Assembly (NCBI RefSeq): GCF_900129795.1
Contig: NZ_FQWW01000009.1
Location: 62,001-126,000, forward strand
Reading direction: 5' to 3'
From: Flavobacterium sp. CF108
GTDB taxonomy: Bacteria; Bacteroidota; Bacteroidia; Flavobacteriales; Flavobacteriaceae
DNA: 64,000 nt
Part shown: positions 1 through 8,414 of the stretch, piece by piece
How positions within the stretch are numbered: the first letter of the stretch is position 1
How the letters are laid out: each line of letters begins with the position of its first letter
The notes under the pieces: model-generated
Database searches by the model: none
What the model was told of the DNA's origin: nothing
The model's input: the letters and a program-made list of their open reading frames with translations, nothing else
Position numbers and translations under genes: made by a program

Positions 1-243
1 GTGCCTTCTTACGGCGAACGTTTAAGATTGTGGCAAAATAATCTTCCAGCAGGAATTAAGATTGCGGAAGATGTAAACCTTAACGAGCTTTCAAAAAAAT
101 ACGATATTACGGGCGCCAATATTGTAAATATCATTCAATATGCTTGTTTGAGAACTTTAGAAGATCAAAACAAAAGCATCAACCTTAATCATCTGCTTCA
201 GGGAATTAAAAAGGAATATGCTAAGGAAGGGAAAATGATGTAA
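1..243 (+). CDS. AAA+ ATPase, C-terminal lid fragment (5' end outside window)
   Basis: Only the last 80 codons are in the window, and the reading frame is open to base 1, so the apparent GTG start is not the true start. The segment P-S-Y-G-E-R-L-R-L-W matches the strand and helix that follow sensor 1 in AAA+ ATPases (usual form: P...R..L/I..), where an enzyme sorts its clients. The following residues resemble the helical lid: a DLNELS-K-YDITGANI-type segment in which GANI stands for the usual sensor-2 region G(A/S)x(I/L). The protein ends with a Lys-rich tail. The family is assigned from this lid alone, so the substrate or pathway cannot be named. It could be an SpoVK/FtsH-like or a McrB-like ATPase. 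Confidence 0.6.
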   Translation: MPSYGERLRLWQNNLPAGIKIAEDVNLNELSKKYDITGANIVNIIQYACLRTLEDQNKSINLNHLLQGIKKEYAKEGKMM

Positions 244-289
244 ACAAAAGTCTATGCTTTTAATTATTAAGTAATACGAATCAAGAGCT

Positions 290-454
290 GAAATGTGCCG
301 TTAGGCACTAAATATTGGTAGAAAACATGAATTGAAATAAATTTAGCGTGCCGTAGGTACGTAATAGTTATCATTTCGTTGCGTACCTACGGCACACCAA
401 TGAATTTCGAACCTAATATTGACTAACAATATTTAGTGCCTAACGGCACATTTC
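290..454. repeat. Nested palindrome in intergenic region (REP/MITE-like)
   Basis: Two perfect inverted repeats are nested. The outer arms are 28 bp (290-317 and 427-454, containing GTGCCGTTAGGCAC-type sequence). The inner arms are 14 bp (348-361 GTGCCGTAGGTACG and 382-395). It fills most of the 388-bp gap 244-631, where I see no gene. Its symmetry and lack of coding suggest a non-autonomous repeat rather than a terminator, since no T-run follows either arm. Confidence 0.75.
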
Positions 455-631
455 AAGTCTTAATTTATATGATAAAACATAAGCAGATAATACACTGCCA
501 ATTATTTACTGTTTTTTTTCTTTAGGCGGCTACTTCAAATCAAGTATTTTTACCTGAACCCAATTTGTTCTATCTTTATAAATTAGTTTTACAAAATAAT
601 CGTTATTTTTAATTCTCTTATTAAAGACGCT

Positions 632-1315
632 ATGAGCAATTTTCTTACTGCCTTTTTACCAATACAAAAAGAGTATCCTTCGCATGTTTTACCTAATAGA
701 AATTTTCTTCCATTTAATGGTAAACCTATGTATCAGTATATGATTGAAAAATTACTGAAATTCAATGAATTTGAAAGTATTGTAATTAACACTGATTCAG
801 AGGAAGTTAAAGAATATTGCAAATGGAACGGCAGATTAAGAATAATTGACCGACCAGAATCATTAATTGGCGAAGACATAAAATCAGATCTGATAACGGC
901 TCATACTCTTGAGAAAATTTCGGGCGAACATTTTATCGAGTTTCAAAGTTTTAATCCTTTAGTAACAAATTATACCATAGAGAGTTTCATCAAACAATAT
1001 ATCGATTACATCATGCCCGGAGAATATTTTGATTCGGTTTTTAGTATACAGCGTTATGAGTTGAGAAATTATGATCTCGAAAAAAGAGAAATGAATGATG
1101 AATTTCAATTTTCAATAATCCAAAATGGAATTCTTCATGGTTTTACCCGTACTTCTTTCCGCAAACAGGGAAAAAAGATTGGAAAAATGGCTACAGTATC
1201 CGAAGTAAAAGAAATTGAAAATACACTTCTGGATTCGGATACCAATTATGAATTAGTGAAGCTGGTTTTTGCAAACCAAGATAAATTTCCTGCTATTTTT
1301 CATAGTGGAATTTAA
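632..1315 (+). CDS. Acylneuraminate cytidylyltransferase-like protein
   Basis: A 227-aa protein whose first 40 residues follow the N-terminal pattern of CMP-sialate / CMP-KDO synthetases: a hydrophobic strand (LTAFLPI), then KEYPSHVLPNRN in the place of the usual R-x-x-S-K-R-x-x-x-K-N nucleotide-binding loop, then LPFNGKPMYQYMIEKL. That makes it a GT-A-fold nucleotidyltransferase by inference. The signature loop is poorly preserved, so activity on a nonulosonic acid is doubtful; it could use another sugar. It stands alone, with no other sialic-acid genes visible nearby. It converges with the downstream methyltransferase gene, only 1 nt separating the two stop codons. Confidence 0.5.
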   Translation: MSNFLTAFLPIQKEYPSHVLPNRNFLPFNGKPMYQYMIEKLLKFNEFESIVINTDSEEVKEYCKWNGRLRIIDRPESLIGEDIKSDLITAHTLEKISGEHFIEFQSFNPLVTNYTIESFIKQYIDYIMPGEYFDSVFSIQRYELRNYDLEKREMNDEFQFSIIQNGILHGFTRTSFRKQGKKIGKMATVSEVKEIENTLLDSDTNYELVKLVFANQDKFPAIFHSGI

Positions 1316-1316
1316 T

Positions 1317-2267
1317 TTACATTATTTTCAATTGACCAGCAATTTCAACAATATGTTCTTCATCGGTTCCGCAGCAGCCGCCAAAAACATTTAGATGCGG
1401 GAAAGAATCTTTTAATGTTTTATATTCTTTTCCTAATTCTTTGGGTACTCCCCTGTCCAGTTCTGTGGCTTCGTCTAATTCGGCGTGACTTTTACAGGAT
1501 GCATTTGCGCGAATGGCTTTTATTCGTTTTACCCAGTTTTCATTTTTGCTTTCGCTTAATTCGTTTAAAAAATGTGTTGGATGCGCACAATTAATCATAT
1601 AATATATTGGCGGGATATTTACACTTTGATCTACTTTTTCGATAGCATCTTTTAAACTCATTCCTGTTGGAAGTTTACCATTTGTTTCTACCGTAAAAGA
1701 AATAACTACAGGTAAATTAAAAGATGCTGCCGCTTTAACAATTCCAATTGTTTCTTCGATATAATTCATTGTAAGTGCCGAAACAAAATCTATTGAAGTC
1801 TGGCTAAAAGCTTCTATTTGCGCTGTGTGGTATTGCTGTGCTTCTTCAACACTCATACAATTTTCTGGTACATAACCATCGCCGCGAGGGCCAATGCAGC
1901 CACTTATTAAAATAGAATTTATATCGTTTTTAAATTCTGTTCTTAAATCTGCTAAAAGAATAACGGCTTTTTCATTCAGTGTGGCTAATTCGTTTTTGTG
2001 ATGACCAATCTTTTCAATCCAATCTGGATTTGTGCGCCAGGTGGGAGTTTCTAATATAAAATTGGTTTGATACTTTTTTGCGATTTTTAAATATCGGGTG
2101 TAATAATTTTTAAGGGCATTATATCCTTCCTGATTTTTTAATAAATCAAAAGCGGCGAAATACGGAAGATCAAATCCTTCCAGAAAAACTAATGTTGTTT
2201 CGAGTCCGCCATCTGTTAAAAATATTTCATCCGTTTCATTTGGCAAGGTTTTTTTATTGTTTTCCAT
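1317..2267 (-). CDS. Homocysteine S-methyltransferase family protein
   Basis: A 316-aa single-domain TIM-barrel methyltransferase that should transfer a methyl group from S-methylmethionine or another donor to homocysteine, giving methionine. The start is LTDGGLETTL (family: DGGxGTxL). The zinc ligands are visible as MINCAHP (Cys in the sixth strand) and GGCCGTDEEHI at the C-terminus. An in-frame TTG lies three codons upstream, but the ATG at 2267 is the better start. Length and motifs fit MmuM-like stand-alone enzymes rather than the N-terminal half of MetH. It is monocistronic and convergent with the upstream nucleotidyltransferase-like gene. Confidence 0.85.
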   Translation of the reverse strand: MENNKKTLPNETDEIFLTDGGLETTLVFLEGFDLPYFAAFDLLKNQEGYNALKNYYTRYLKIAKKYQTNFILETPTWRTNPDWIEKIGHHKNELATLNEKAVILLADLRTEFKNDINSILISGCIGPRGDGYVPENCMSVEEAQQYHTAQIEAFSQTSIDFVSALTMNYIEETIGIVKAAASFNLPVVISFTVETNGKLPTGMSLKDAIEKVDQSVNIPPIYYMINCAHPTHFLNELSESKNENWVKRIKAIRANASCKSHAELDEATELDRGVPKELGKEYKTLKDSFPHLNVFGGCCGTDEEHIVEIAGQLKIM

Positions 2268-2525
2268 ATGCTGCAAATAATTACAAATATTTAATAATCA
2301 AATAAATAACAATATAAATATACAAAATTTGATGTTTTGTAAAAAAATTATTCTAGGTTAGAAAAAGCTTTCATTAAGTTTTCCCTTGCCGCACAAATAT
2401 CTCCTAAAAACCGTTTCAGCCACAATTTTGTCCGTCTCCCCAAAATATATCCCATGAACTAATTGAGGCCGCTATACTTTTGGCTTATATAAAAACAATA
2501 AGTAGTACATATTAAAATTTAAATT

Positions 2526-3131
2526 ATGAAAATCTTAAAAAAATTATTCATTGGTTCTCTTTTTCTTGTCTCTGTAAGCGGCTTTAGTCAAAGTTTCCTT
2601 AAAAACCTGCAGGAGCATCTTTATTTTGGTGTAAAAGCAGGAGCAAATTACAGTGATTTTACAAATGCCGATTTTGATACTGAAGGCTTGACCGGGTTTC
2701 ATGCTGGTGCTTTGGTTGGGTATAAATTCAATGATCACTTCGCAGTTCAGGAAGAGTTTCTATACTCAACTCAAGGGGCAAAAATTAAAGGCGGTATTAT
2801 GGATGACGAAGATATAAAGCTTTCGTACGTAACTGTTCCGATTCTTTTAAAATACAAAACAAACTTCGGATTGTACCTTGAAGCCGGGCCACAAGTTGGA
2901 ATTTTGGTAGATGAAGATTTTACAAGTCTGGGAATTAGTTCTGATACAAAATTTGCTGAAAAAATTGACGGCGAAGTCGCTGCCGGAATTGGTTATCAAT
3001 TTCAAAACGGACTTGGAATTGGAGCCAGATATTACCATTCTTTTACCGATGTTACCAAAATAAAAACAGCGGGCATAAATAGTGATTTTCAAAATAACAA
3101 CGCACAAGTAAGCTTGTTTTATATCTTTTAA
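2526..3131 (+). CDS. Outer membrane beta-barrel protein (porin family, PorT-like)
   Basis: A 201-aa protein with a signal peptide (MKILKKLFIGSLFLVSVSGFSQ). The mature part is built of short amphipathic strands: YFGVKAGANYSDF, GFHAGALVGYKF, FAVQEEFLYSTQGAK, LSYVTVPILLKYK, YLEAGPQVGILV, EVAAGIGYQFQNGLGIGARYYHSF. It ends in an aromatic residue (SLFYIF), typical of barrels assembled by BAM. This is the common eight-strand OMP_b-brl family of Bacteroidota, whose specific functions are mostly unknown. A -7-like TACTTTTG lies at 2475-2482, about 45 nt before the ATG, but no matching -33 box is properly spaced. Confidence 0.8.
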   Translation: MKILKKLFIGSLFLVSVSGFSQSFLKNLQEHLYFGVKAGANYSDFTNADFDTEGLTGFHAGALVGYKFNDHFAVQEEFLYSTQGAKIKGGIMDDEDIKLSYVTVPILLKYKTNFGLYLEAGPQVGILVDEDFTSLGISSDTKFAEKIDGEVAAGIGYQFQNGLGIGARYYHSFTDVTKIKTAGINSDFQNNNAQVSLFYIF

Positions 3132-3343
3132 TAGATAAAAAATTATCACATATTTACTGTTTTATCAACAATCAGCAGCTTCTAATACTTGAGAGTAATT
3201 AGGAACTGCTGATTAAATACAAAATTATAATTACCCTCCCCGCTTTATCACAGCAATAGATCATTAAATTTGTATATTCCCTAAAATAAATAGAATCCTT
3301 ATAATCAAGAAAATAATTCGATTTTTTAGTACTGCATATTTAG

Positions 3344-4405
3344 ATGATAAGAAATATAAAAAGATCAGTAACTCCTCAAAACACCAAAGAAATCCGAAGG
3401 CTTAATATGTTTCTCGTAGGATTGGCTTTTCCGTTTACTTTTTTATTGCTTTTTCTTTTTGAGGAAATCCTTTCTGCCCTCTTTGTTCTCGCTATTAAAA
3501 CCGCCTGCTATATGCTTATCACAAGTAATTTATTAGTCTGGATATTAAAGTACAGTGCTAAAAAATTTCCTGATAACCTTTTCAAATTTAATTGCTGCAG
3601 ATATACCCTAAGTTATATTTCGGGCATTACAATCTATCTTACATTGTGGCCTATTTTTGCCTCTCTGGCTAATATTCCCACTCGTTTAGATAATTATAAA
3701 CTCTTAGCTGCTTTTATAGCTATTTCTACGGTATTGACTACCATTATACTGTTTCTTCATGATTTTGTAATATTCAAAGAAAATAAAATCCAGACAGAAC
3801 TTGATTATTCACGTTTACAGCTTCGCAGTACTCAGGCTGAAAATCTCTTACTAAAACAGCAGATCCATCCTCATTTTTTATTTAATTCCTTAAATACATT
3901 AAAAGCTTTATATAAAAAAGATCCCGATTTGGGAGAAGTGTATTTGCTGCAGTTAGCAGATTTTCTACGTTCGGCAGTATCATTAAATAATAGCCATGCA
4001 GCTACACTTGAACAAGAATTGGAAATTTGTAAAAACTATTTGAATATGCAGAAAATTCGTTTCAATGATGCATTAGAATGGAATTTACAGATAGAAGATC
4101 CTGAAATGTTAAAAGGTTATATACCTGCTTTTTCGCTTCAGCCATTGTTGGAGAATGCCATTAAGCATAATATATTTACCAAAGAAATGCCATTGAAAAT
4201 CTTAATTGAACAGCGAGATTCTTATATAACTGTATTTAATATTATTAACTTGAGAAATGCAGGAGAAACATCTACTAAAAGCGGACTAAGCAATTTAGCC
4301 GAACGTTATCTGCTATGGTCTGGTGAGGAAATTATAGTTAAAAATGATGGAATTTCTTTTTCTGTCAGCATTAAAATCATGAGTCATGAAAATCGTAATT
4401 ATTGA
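3344..4405 (+). CDS. Sensor histidine kinase, LytS/YpdA type
   Basis: A 353-aa inner-membrane histidine kinase. Four hydrophobic stretches occupy about residues 22-140, followed by a short coiled-coil linker. The His_kinase domain starts with QQIHPHFLFNSLNTL, where His177 is the expected phospho-acceptor. A degenerate HATPase follows, with the N-box PLLENAIKHN and a weak G-box (SGLSNLAERY). No extracytoplasmic sensor domain is visible, so sensing is probably done by the membrane part. The 3' end overlaps the response-regulator gene by 20 bp, which implies translational coupling. A TAAATTTG -7 match lies at 3265-3272. Confidence 0.88.
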   Translation: MIRNIKRSVTPQNTKEIRRLNMFLVGLAFPFTFLLLFLFEEILSALFVLAIKTACYMLITSNLLVWILKYSAKKFPDNLFKFNCCRYTLSYISGITIYLTLWPIFASLANIPTRLDNYKLLAAFIAISTVLTTIILFLHDFVIFKENKIQTELDYSRLQLRSTQAENLLLKQQIHPHFLFNSLNTLKALYKKDPDLGEVYLLQLADFLRSAVSLNNSHAATLEQELEICKNYLNMQKIRFNDALEWNLQIEDPEMLKGYIPAFSLQPLLENAIKHNIFTKEMPLKILIEQRDSYITVFNIINLRNAGETSTKSGLSNLAERYLLWSGEEIIVKNDGISFSVSIKIMSHENRNY

Positions 4406-5147
4406 GGACGAAATACTTGTTGCAGAAGAACTTGTCAGCAATCTTAAACAAATAGATCCAAATATTGAAATTGTAACTATTTTAAGTTCTGTAAAAGAAG
4501 CTGTAAATTATTTTAATGCGAATTCGCAGCCGGATCTTATCTTTAGTGATATTCAGCTTGGTGACGGATTAAGCTTTGATATTGCAAAAGATATCACCAT
4601 AGATGTTCCTGTTATTTTTTGCACTGCCTTTGATGAATATGCCCTGGAAGCATTTCGGGTTAACGGAATCGAATATATCCTAAAACCTTTTAGTCTGGAA
4701 TCTTTAGGAAAAGCACTGATGAAATTTCAAAATATGCAGAAAATCATGGCCGGAAGTATTGCTCAAAAATATGAAGCTGCAATGGAAGCATTAAATGCCA
4801 AAAATAAAAACAGCAGTACTACAATCATGGTTAAATATAGAGACAGACTGCTGCCTTTTACCCATGACAAAATAGCTTTATTTTATCTTGAAAATGAAGT
4901 TACCTATGTGCAATGCCATAATGGAAAAATTTATTCTATGAGTGAAAGTCTTGAAGAACTGGAACATAAAACGGCAGAGAAATTCTTTAGAATGAACAGA
5001 CAATTTTTAGTGAACCGTAACGCTATTATCGATGTGAGTGATTATTTTCCGAGAAAGCTTAAAGTTAATCTACTTTTTTCATTTGACAAGGATATTATTG
5101 TCAGCAGAGAAAAAAGAAGCAGACTACTGGCTTGGCTTACCGTTTAG
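4386..5147 (+). CDS. LytTR family response regulator
   Basis: A 253-aa two-domain regulator. The receiver (about residues 1-120) has the acidic pair IIEDE, phospho-acceptor Asp55 (IFSDIQL), a conserved Thr in FCTAFDEYA and Lys in YILKPF. The C-terminal LytTR domain begins near residue 148 (IMVKYRDRLLPF) and contains FYLENEVTYVQCHNGKIY and FFRMNRQFLVNRNAI, the usual DNA-binding beta-strand pattern. It is the cognate partner of the overlapping LytS-type kinase. Targets cannot be read from the sequence; no obvious direct-repeat operator was seen just upstream of the kinase gene. Confidence 0.9.
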   Translation: MKIVIIEDEILVAEELVSNLKQIDPNIEIVTILSSVKEAVNYFNANSQPDLIFSDIQLGDGLSFDIAKDITIDVPVIFCTAFDEYALEAFRVNGIEYILKPFSLESLGKALMKFQNMQKIMAGSIAQKYEAAMEALNAKNKNSSTTIMVKYRDRLLPFTHDKIALFYLENEVTYVQCHNGKIYSMSESLEELEHKTAEKFFRMNRQFLVNRNAIIDVSDYFPRKLKVNLLFSFDKDIIVSREKRSRLLAWLTV

Positions 5148-5262
5148 AATAAAATTACAAGAGTTAAAATTCTAATTTCAAATCAATCAATACTTTACAA
5201 AAAACAAAAGCAAATTGTGAATATCTATTTACCGAAACCCTGATTTATTTTCCTGTAAAATC

Positions 5263-5270
5263 TATCTTTG
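5263..5270 (+). promoter_or_regulatory. Candidate -7 box TATCTTTG upstream of DUF4494 gene
   Basis: Exact match to the Bacteroidota -7 consensus TAnnTTTG, ending 22 nt before the ATG at 5293. No convincing TTG -33 box sits 19-21 bp upstream, so this rests on the -7 element alone. Confidence 0.4.
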
Positions 5271-5292
5271 GCATCCTTAAAAATTAGAAAAA

Positions 5293-5838
5293 ATGAGTGC
5301 AATTTGGTACGAATGCAAAGTAAAGTATAGAAAAACCGATGAAACTGGAGGCCAAAAAGTTTTAACAGAACCTTATTTGGTAGATGCAGTATCTTATACA
5401 GAAGCTGAAAAAAGAATTAACGAAGAAATGGCCGCTTATATTAGTGAAGAATTTAAAATCACCAATATTAAAGTAGCTAATTATGCTGAGATCCATCCCT
5501 TTGAAAATGCCGACCGCTGGTTTAAATCGAAAGTGTCTTTGATTGCATATGATGAAGAAAGCGGAAAAGAAAGAAAATCAAACATGTATATGTTAGTTCA
5601 GGCAAATGATGTGAGAGAAGCTTTTGATAACACAATTCATGTTATGAAAAACACAATGGGAGAATATTCTATTCCTGCCATTTCAGAGTCGCCAATTATG
5701 GATGTTTTCCCTTATTTTAGCGGTGAGGAAGAAGAAACCGAAATGCTGGAAAGATTCAACGCTCTTAAAGCTTCAAAACCTGCAAAAGCAGATGAAGAAA
5801 TAATAGATCACATGGAATTTGAAACCGTAGAGGAATAA
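5293..5838 (+). CDS. DUF4494 domain-containing protein
   Basis: A 181-aa soluble protein. The opening MSAIWYECKVKYRKTDETGG and the stretch EPYLVDAVSYTEAEKRI match my memory of the DUF4494 family, small Bacteroidota proteins of unknown function. It has no signal peptide, membrane helix or catalytic motif, and the C-terminal third is acidic (EEEETEMLERF, ADEEIIDHMEFETVEE). It has its own candidate promoter and terminator, so it appears to be monocistronic. Confidence 0.75.
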   Translation: MSAIWYECKVKYRKTDETGGQKVLTEPYLVDAVSYTEAEKRINEEMAAYISEEFKITNIKVANYAEIHPFENADRWFKSKVSLIAYDEESGKERKSNMYMLVQANDVREAFDNTIHVMKNTMGEYSIPAISESPIMDVFPYFSGEEEETEMLERFNALKASKPAKADEEIIDHMEFETVEE

Positions 5839-5898
5839 TTTTTTTAAAATTCTAAAAAATTAAAATTCCAAATTCCAATATTGAAATTTTAATAAATC

Positions 5899-5925
5899 AG
5901 CTTCAGAGAAATCTGGGGCTTTTTT
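5899..5925 (+). terminator. Rho-independent terminator after DUF4494 gene (repeated type)
   Basis: Stem AGCTTCAG (5899-5906), loop AGAAAT, arm CTGGGGCT, then a T-run. The same hairpin recurs almost letter for letter at 8262 and 9535. Confidence 0.8.
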
Positions 5926-6017
5926 ATTTTCTGGCAGTAAAGCTTACACCTATTTTCAAATCAAAATAAATCCTATATTCGTTATACAAAACCACTTACA
6001 ACCAAACCAAAAACTCC

Positions 6018-7529
6018 ATGAATAAAAAAGCACTTATTTTAATTGGGTTTATTATTTTAAAATTTGTCCTGCAATATGTTTTGATAAGTCCCGAATATGA
6101 TTTGCAGCGCGATGAATATTTACACCTTGATCAGGCCCATCATTTGGCTTGGGGTTATTTATCTGTTCCGCCGGTAACTTCTTGGTTTTCTTATATTATA
6201 TTACTGCTCGGAAATTCTGTTTTTTGGGTGAAGTTTTTCCCTGCCCTTTTTGGCGCTTTAACACTTTTAATTGTCTGGAAAACTATTGAGTTTTTAAAAG
6301 GGAATTTATACGCCTTGGTTTTGGGTGCGCTTTGTATTTTATTTTCCGCTTTATTAAGAATCAACATGCTGTATCAGCCCAATTCATTTGATGTTTTGTG
6401 CTGGACATTATTCTATTATATTTTAATTCAATATGTTACTGCAGAAAAATCAAAATGGCTTTATATTGGCGCTGTTGTCTTTGCTTTCGGTTTTTTAAAT
6501 AAATATAATATCTTATTTCTTTTAATTGGTCTTTTACCGGCAATTATACTTTCTAAACAAAGAAAAATATTTGCAGAGAAAAAATTATACTTCGCCTTGA
6601 TTTTAGGATTATTATTGATTCTGCCGAATTTATTATGGCAGTACAATAATCATTTCCCAATTGTGTATCATATGAAAGAATTGGCCGAAACGCAATTGGT
6701 AAACGTAGATCGCGCCGATTTTGCCAAAGAGCAGATTTTATTTTTCATAGGCGGCTTTTTTGTTATTATTTCTTCTTTTTATGCTTTACTTTTTTATAAA
6801 CCTTTTGAAAAATATAAGTTCTTTTTTGCCTCGATAATTTTTACATTAATTGTCTTTTTATACTTCAAGGCAAAAGCTTATTATGCAATTGGCTTATACC
6901 CTATTTATATTGCCTTTGGTTCAGTTTTTCTTGCAGATGTTTTACAAAATGGCTGGAAACGTTTTTTAAAACCCGTATTTATTGCGCTTCCTTTATTATT
7001 TTTTATTCCGATGTATTACTTGGCTTTTCCCAATAAAAGTCCAGAAAAAATAGTAGCCGAAAAACTGGAAACGCATCGCTGGGAAGATGGAAAAGAACAC
7101 AATTTATCGCAGGATTTTGCCGATATGCTGGGTTGGAAAGAACTTGCCCATAAAACAGATTCGGTTTATACTTTGTTCCCAAAAACAGAAAATACTCTGG
7201 TACTTTGTGACAATTACGGTCAGGCCGGAGCTATAAATTATTACACCAAAAAAGGAATTAAAGCGGTTTCTTTTAATGCTGATTATGTAAACTGGTTTAA
7301 CTTGAATCTTTATTATGCAAACCTAATTAGGGTTAAGGAATTTGAAGAAAACAGTACCGAGTTTAAAGAGACAAGTCCGTTTTTTGAATCTGCTTTTGTT
7401 ACAGACGGAATCACCAATAAATATGCAAGAGAATACGGAACTAGTATTTTCGTTTTCACGAAAGCCAAAATCAATATCAATAAAAGACTTGAACAGGAAA
7501 TCAAGGAAGAAAAAAATTACGCCAAATAA
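6018..7529 (+). CDS. Glycosyltransferase family 39-like, polytopic membrane protein
   Basis: A 503-aa integral membrane protein with about nine to eleven hydrophobic segments in its first 350 residues and a soluble C-terminal tail. An acidic pair in the first extracytoplasmic loop (YDLQRDEYLHLDQAHHLAWGY) is followed by a short PPVTSWFSYI segment. That layout is typical of PMT/ArnT-type GT-C transferases, which move sugars from lipid carriers at the periplasmic face. The acceptor is unknown. The stop is followed immediately by the ATG of the DUF4269 gene (0 nt gap), so the two are co-translated. Confidence 0.75.
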   Translation: MNKKALILIGFIILKFVLQYVLISPEYDLQRDEYLHLDQAHHLAWGYLSVPPVTSWFSYIILLLGNSVFWVKFFPALFGALTLLIVWKTIEFLKGNLYALVLGALCILFSALLRINMLYQPNSFDVLCWTLFYYILIQYVTAEKSKWLYIGAVVFAFGFLNKYNILFLLIGLLPAIILSKQRKIFAEKKLYFALILGLLLILPNLLWQYNNHFPIVYHMKELAETQLVNVDRADFAKEQILFFIGGFFVIISSFYALLFYKPFEKYKFFFASIIFTLIVFLYFKAKAYYAIGLYPIYIAFGSVFLADVLQNGWKRFLKPVFIALPLLFFIPMYYLAFPNKSPEKIVAEKLETHRWEDGKEHNLSQDFADMLGWKELAHKTDSVYTLFPKTENTLVLCDNYGQAGAINYYTKKGIKAVSFNADYVNWFNLNLYYANLIRVKEFEENSTEFKETSPFFESAFVTDGITNKYAREYGTSIFVFTKAKININKRLEQEIKEEKNYAK

Positions 7530-8054
7530 ATGATCGATTTCACAAATATTGAATATTTAAAAACCGGGAACCCAAAACAGGTTCAAGCTTACGAAACCTT
7601 AAAGCAAAATAAGGTTATGGAAGTTCTTTCTGAATTTGATCCAATCTTGGCAGGAACAATTCCCATTAATATTGATATTGAAAACAGCGATCTTGATGTT
7701 ATTTGTTATTGGAAAAACAAAACCGAATTTATTGCCGCAATTTCTTCTTCTTTCGAAAATAAAAATGGATTTAAAATTAGAGAAACTATTATTGATCAAC
7801 GCGAATCTGTAATCGCTAATTTTAAAATAGATGATTTTGAAATTGAAATCTTCGGACAAAATATTCCAACCAAAAATCAAAATGCCTACAAGCATATGAT
7901 TATTGAACATGAAATATTAGAATCAAAAGGCGAAAATTTTCGTTTAGAAATCATCAAACTCAAACAAAATGGTTACAAAACCGAGCCTGCTTTTGGCGAA
8001 TTATTAGGTTTAAAAGCCAATCCATATTTAGAATTACTAGAATACAAAGTGTGA
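7530..8054 (+). CDS. DUF4269 domain-containing protein (nucleotidyltransferase-like fold)
   Basis: A 174-aa cytosolic protein. The segment DPILAGTIPINIDIENSDLDVICYW resembles the G-(S/T)-x(8-12)-D-x-D pattern of the polymerase-beta nucleotidyltransferase superfamily: Gly-Thr, then Asp-Leu-Asp on the next strand. I recall the same pattern from DUF4269. Enzymatic activity is an inference. It starts directly at the stop codon of the GT39-like gene, so it likely works with it or shares its regulation. Confidence 0.7.
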   Translation: MIDFTNIEYLKTGNPKQVQAYETLKQNKVMEVLSEFDPILAGTIPINIDIENSDLDVICYWKNKTEFIAAISSSFENKNGFKIRETIIDQRESVIANFKIDDFEIEIFGQNIPTKNQNAYKHMIIEHEILESKGENFRLEIIKLKQNGYKTEPAFGELLGLKANPYLELLEYKV

Positions 8055-8138
8055 CTTAAGCAATCACAAGTCGCAATTTACTAAATATCAGTTACTTAAA
8101 ATTAAAGTTATTAAAATAAAAAATTTTCAATAATTTCT

Positions 8139-8168
8139 TTGCATAACAGTATTTAGTGCGTATCTTTG
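8139..8168 (+). promoter_or_regulatory. Promoter of the initiator tRNA gene
   Basis: TTG (8139-8141), 19-bp spacer, TATCTTTG (8161-8168): an exact Bacteroidota sigma-A promoter, with transcription expected a few bases before the tRNA 5' end at 8181. Confidence 0.75.
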
Positions 8169-8180
8169 CACCCGAAACAT

Positions 8181-8253
8181 CGCGGGATAGAGCAGTAGGC
8201 AGCTCGTCGGGCTCATAACCCGAAGGTCACAGGTTCGAGTCCTGTTCCCGCTA
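8181..8253 (+). tRNA. Initiator tRNA-fMet (CAT)
   Basis: The cloverleaf folds completely. The acceptor arm pairs at positions 2-7 with a C1/U72 mismatch. The D arm is GAGC/GCTC. The anticodon stem TCGGG/CCCGA has loop CTCATAA with anticodon CAT (8214-8216). The T arm is ACAGG-TTCGAGT-CCTGT, with discriminator A at 8253. The unpaired 1-72 position and the three G-C pairs next to the anticodon loop are initiator hallmarks. The 3' CCA is not encoded. Confidence 0.95.
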
Positions 8254-8261
8254 CTAAGTAA

Positions 8262-8288
8262 AGCTTCAGAGAAATCTGGAGCTTTTTT
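8262..8288 (+). terminator. Rho-independent terminator after tRNA-fMet (repeated type)
   Basis: AGCTTCAG (8262-8269), loop AGAAAT, CTGGAGCT, T5. Same sequence as the hairpins at 5899 and 9535. Confidence 0.85.
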
Positions 8289-8414
8289 CTTTATAAAAAA
8301 AAAGCGGTTTGCAAAAAAGCTAGCTTTTTGATTGATTTTCTTTGCGTTAACGAGAAGAAAAGCAATAATTATCTTAATTATTTATCTAAAATTATATTTT
8401 AATCGTAAACTCCA

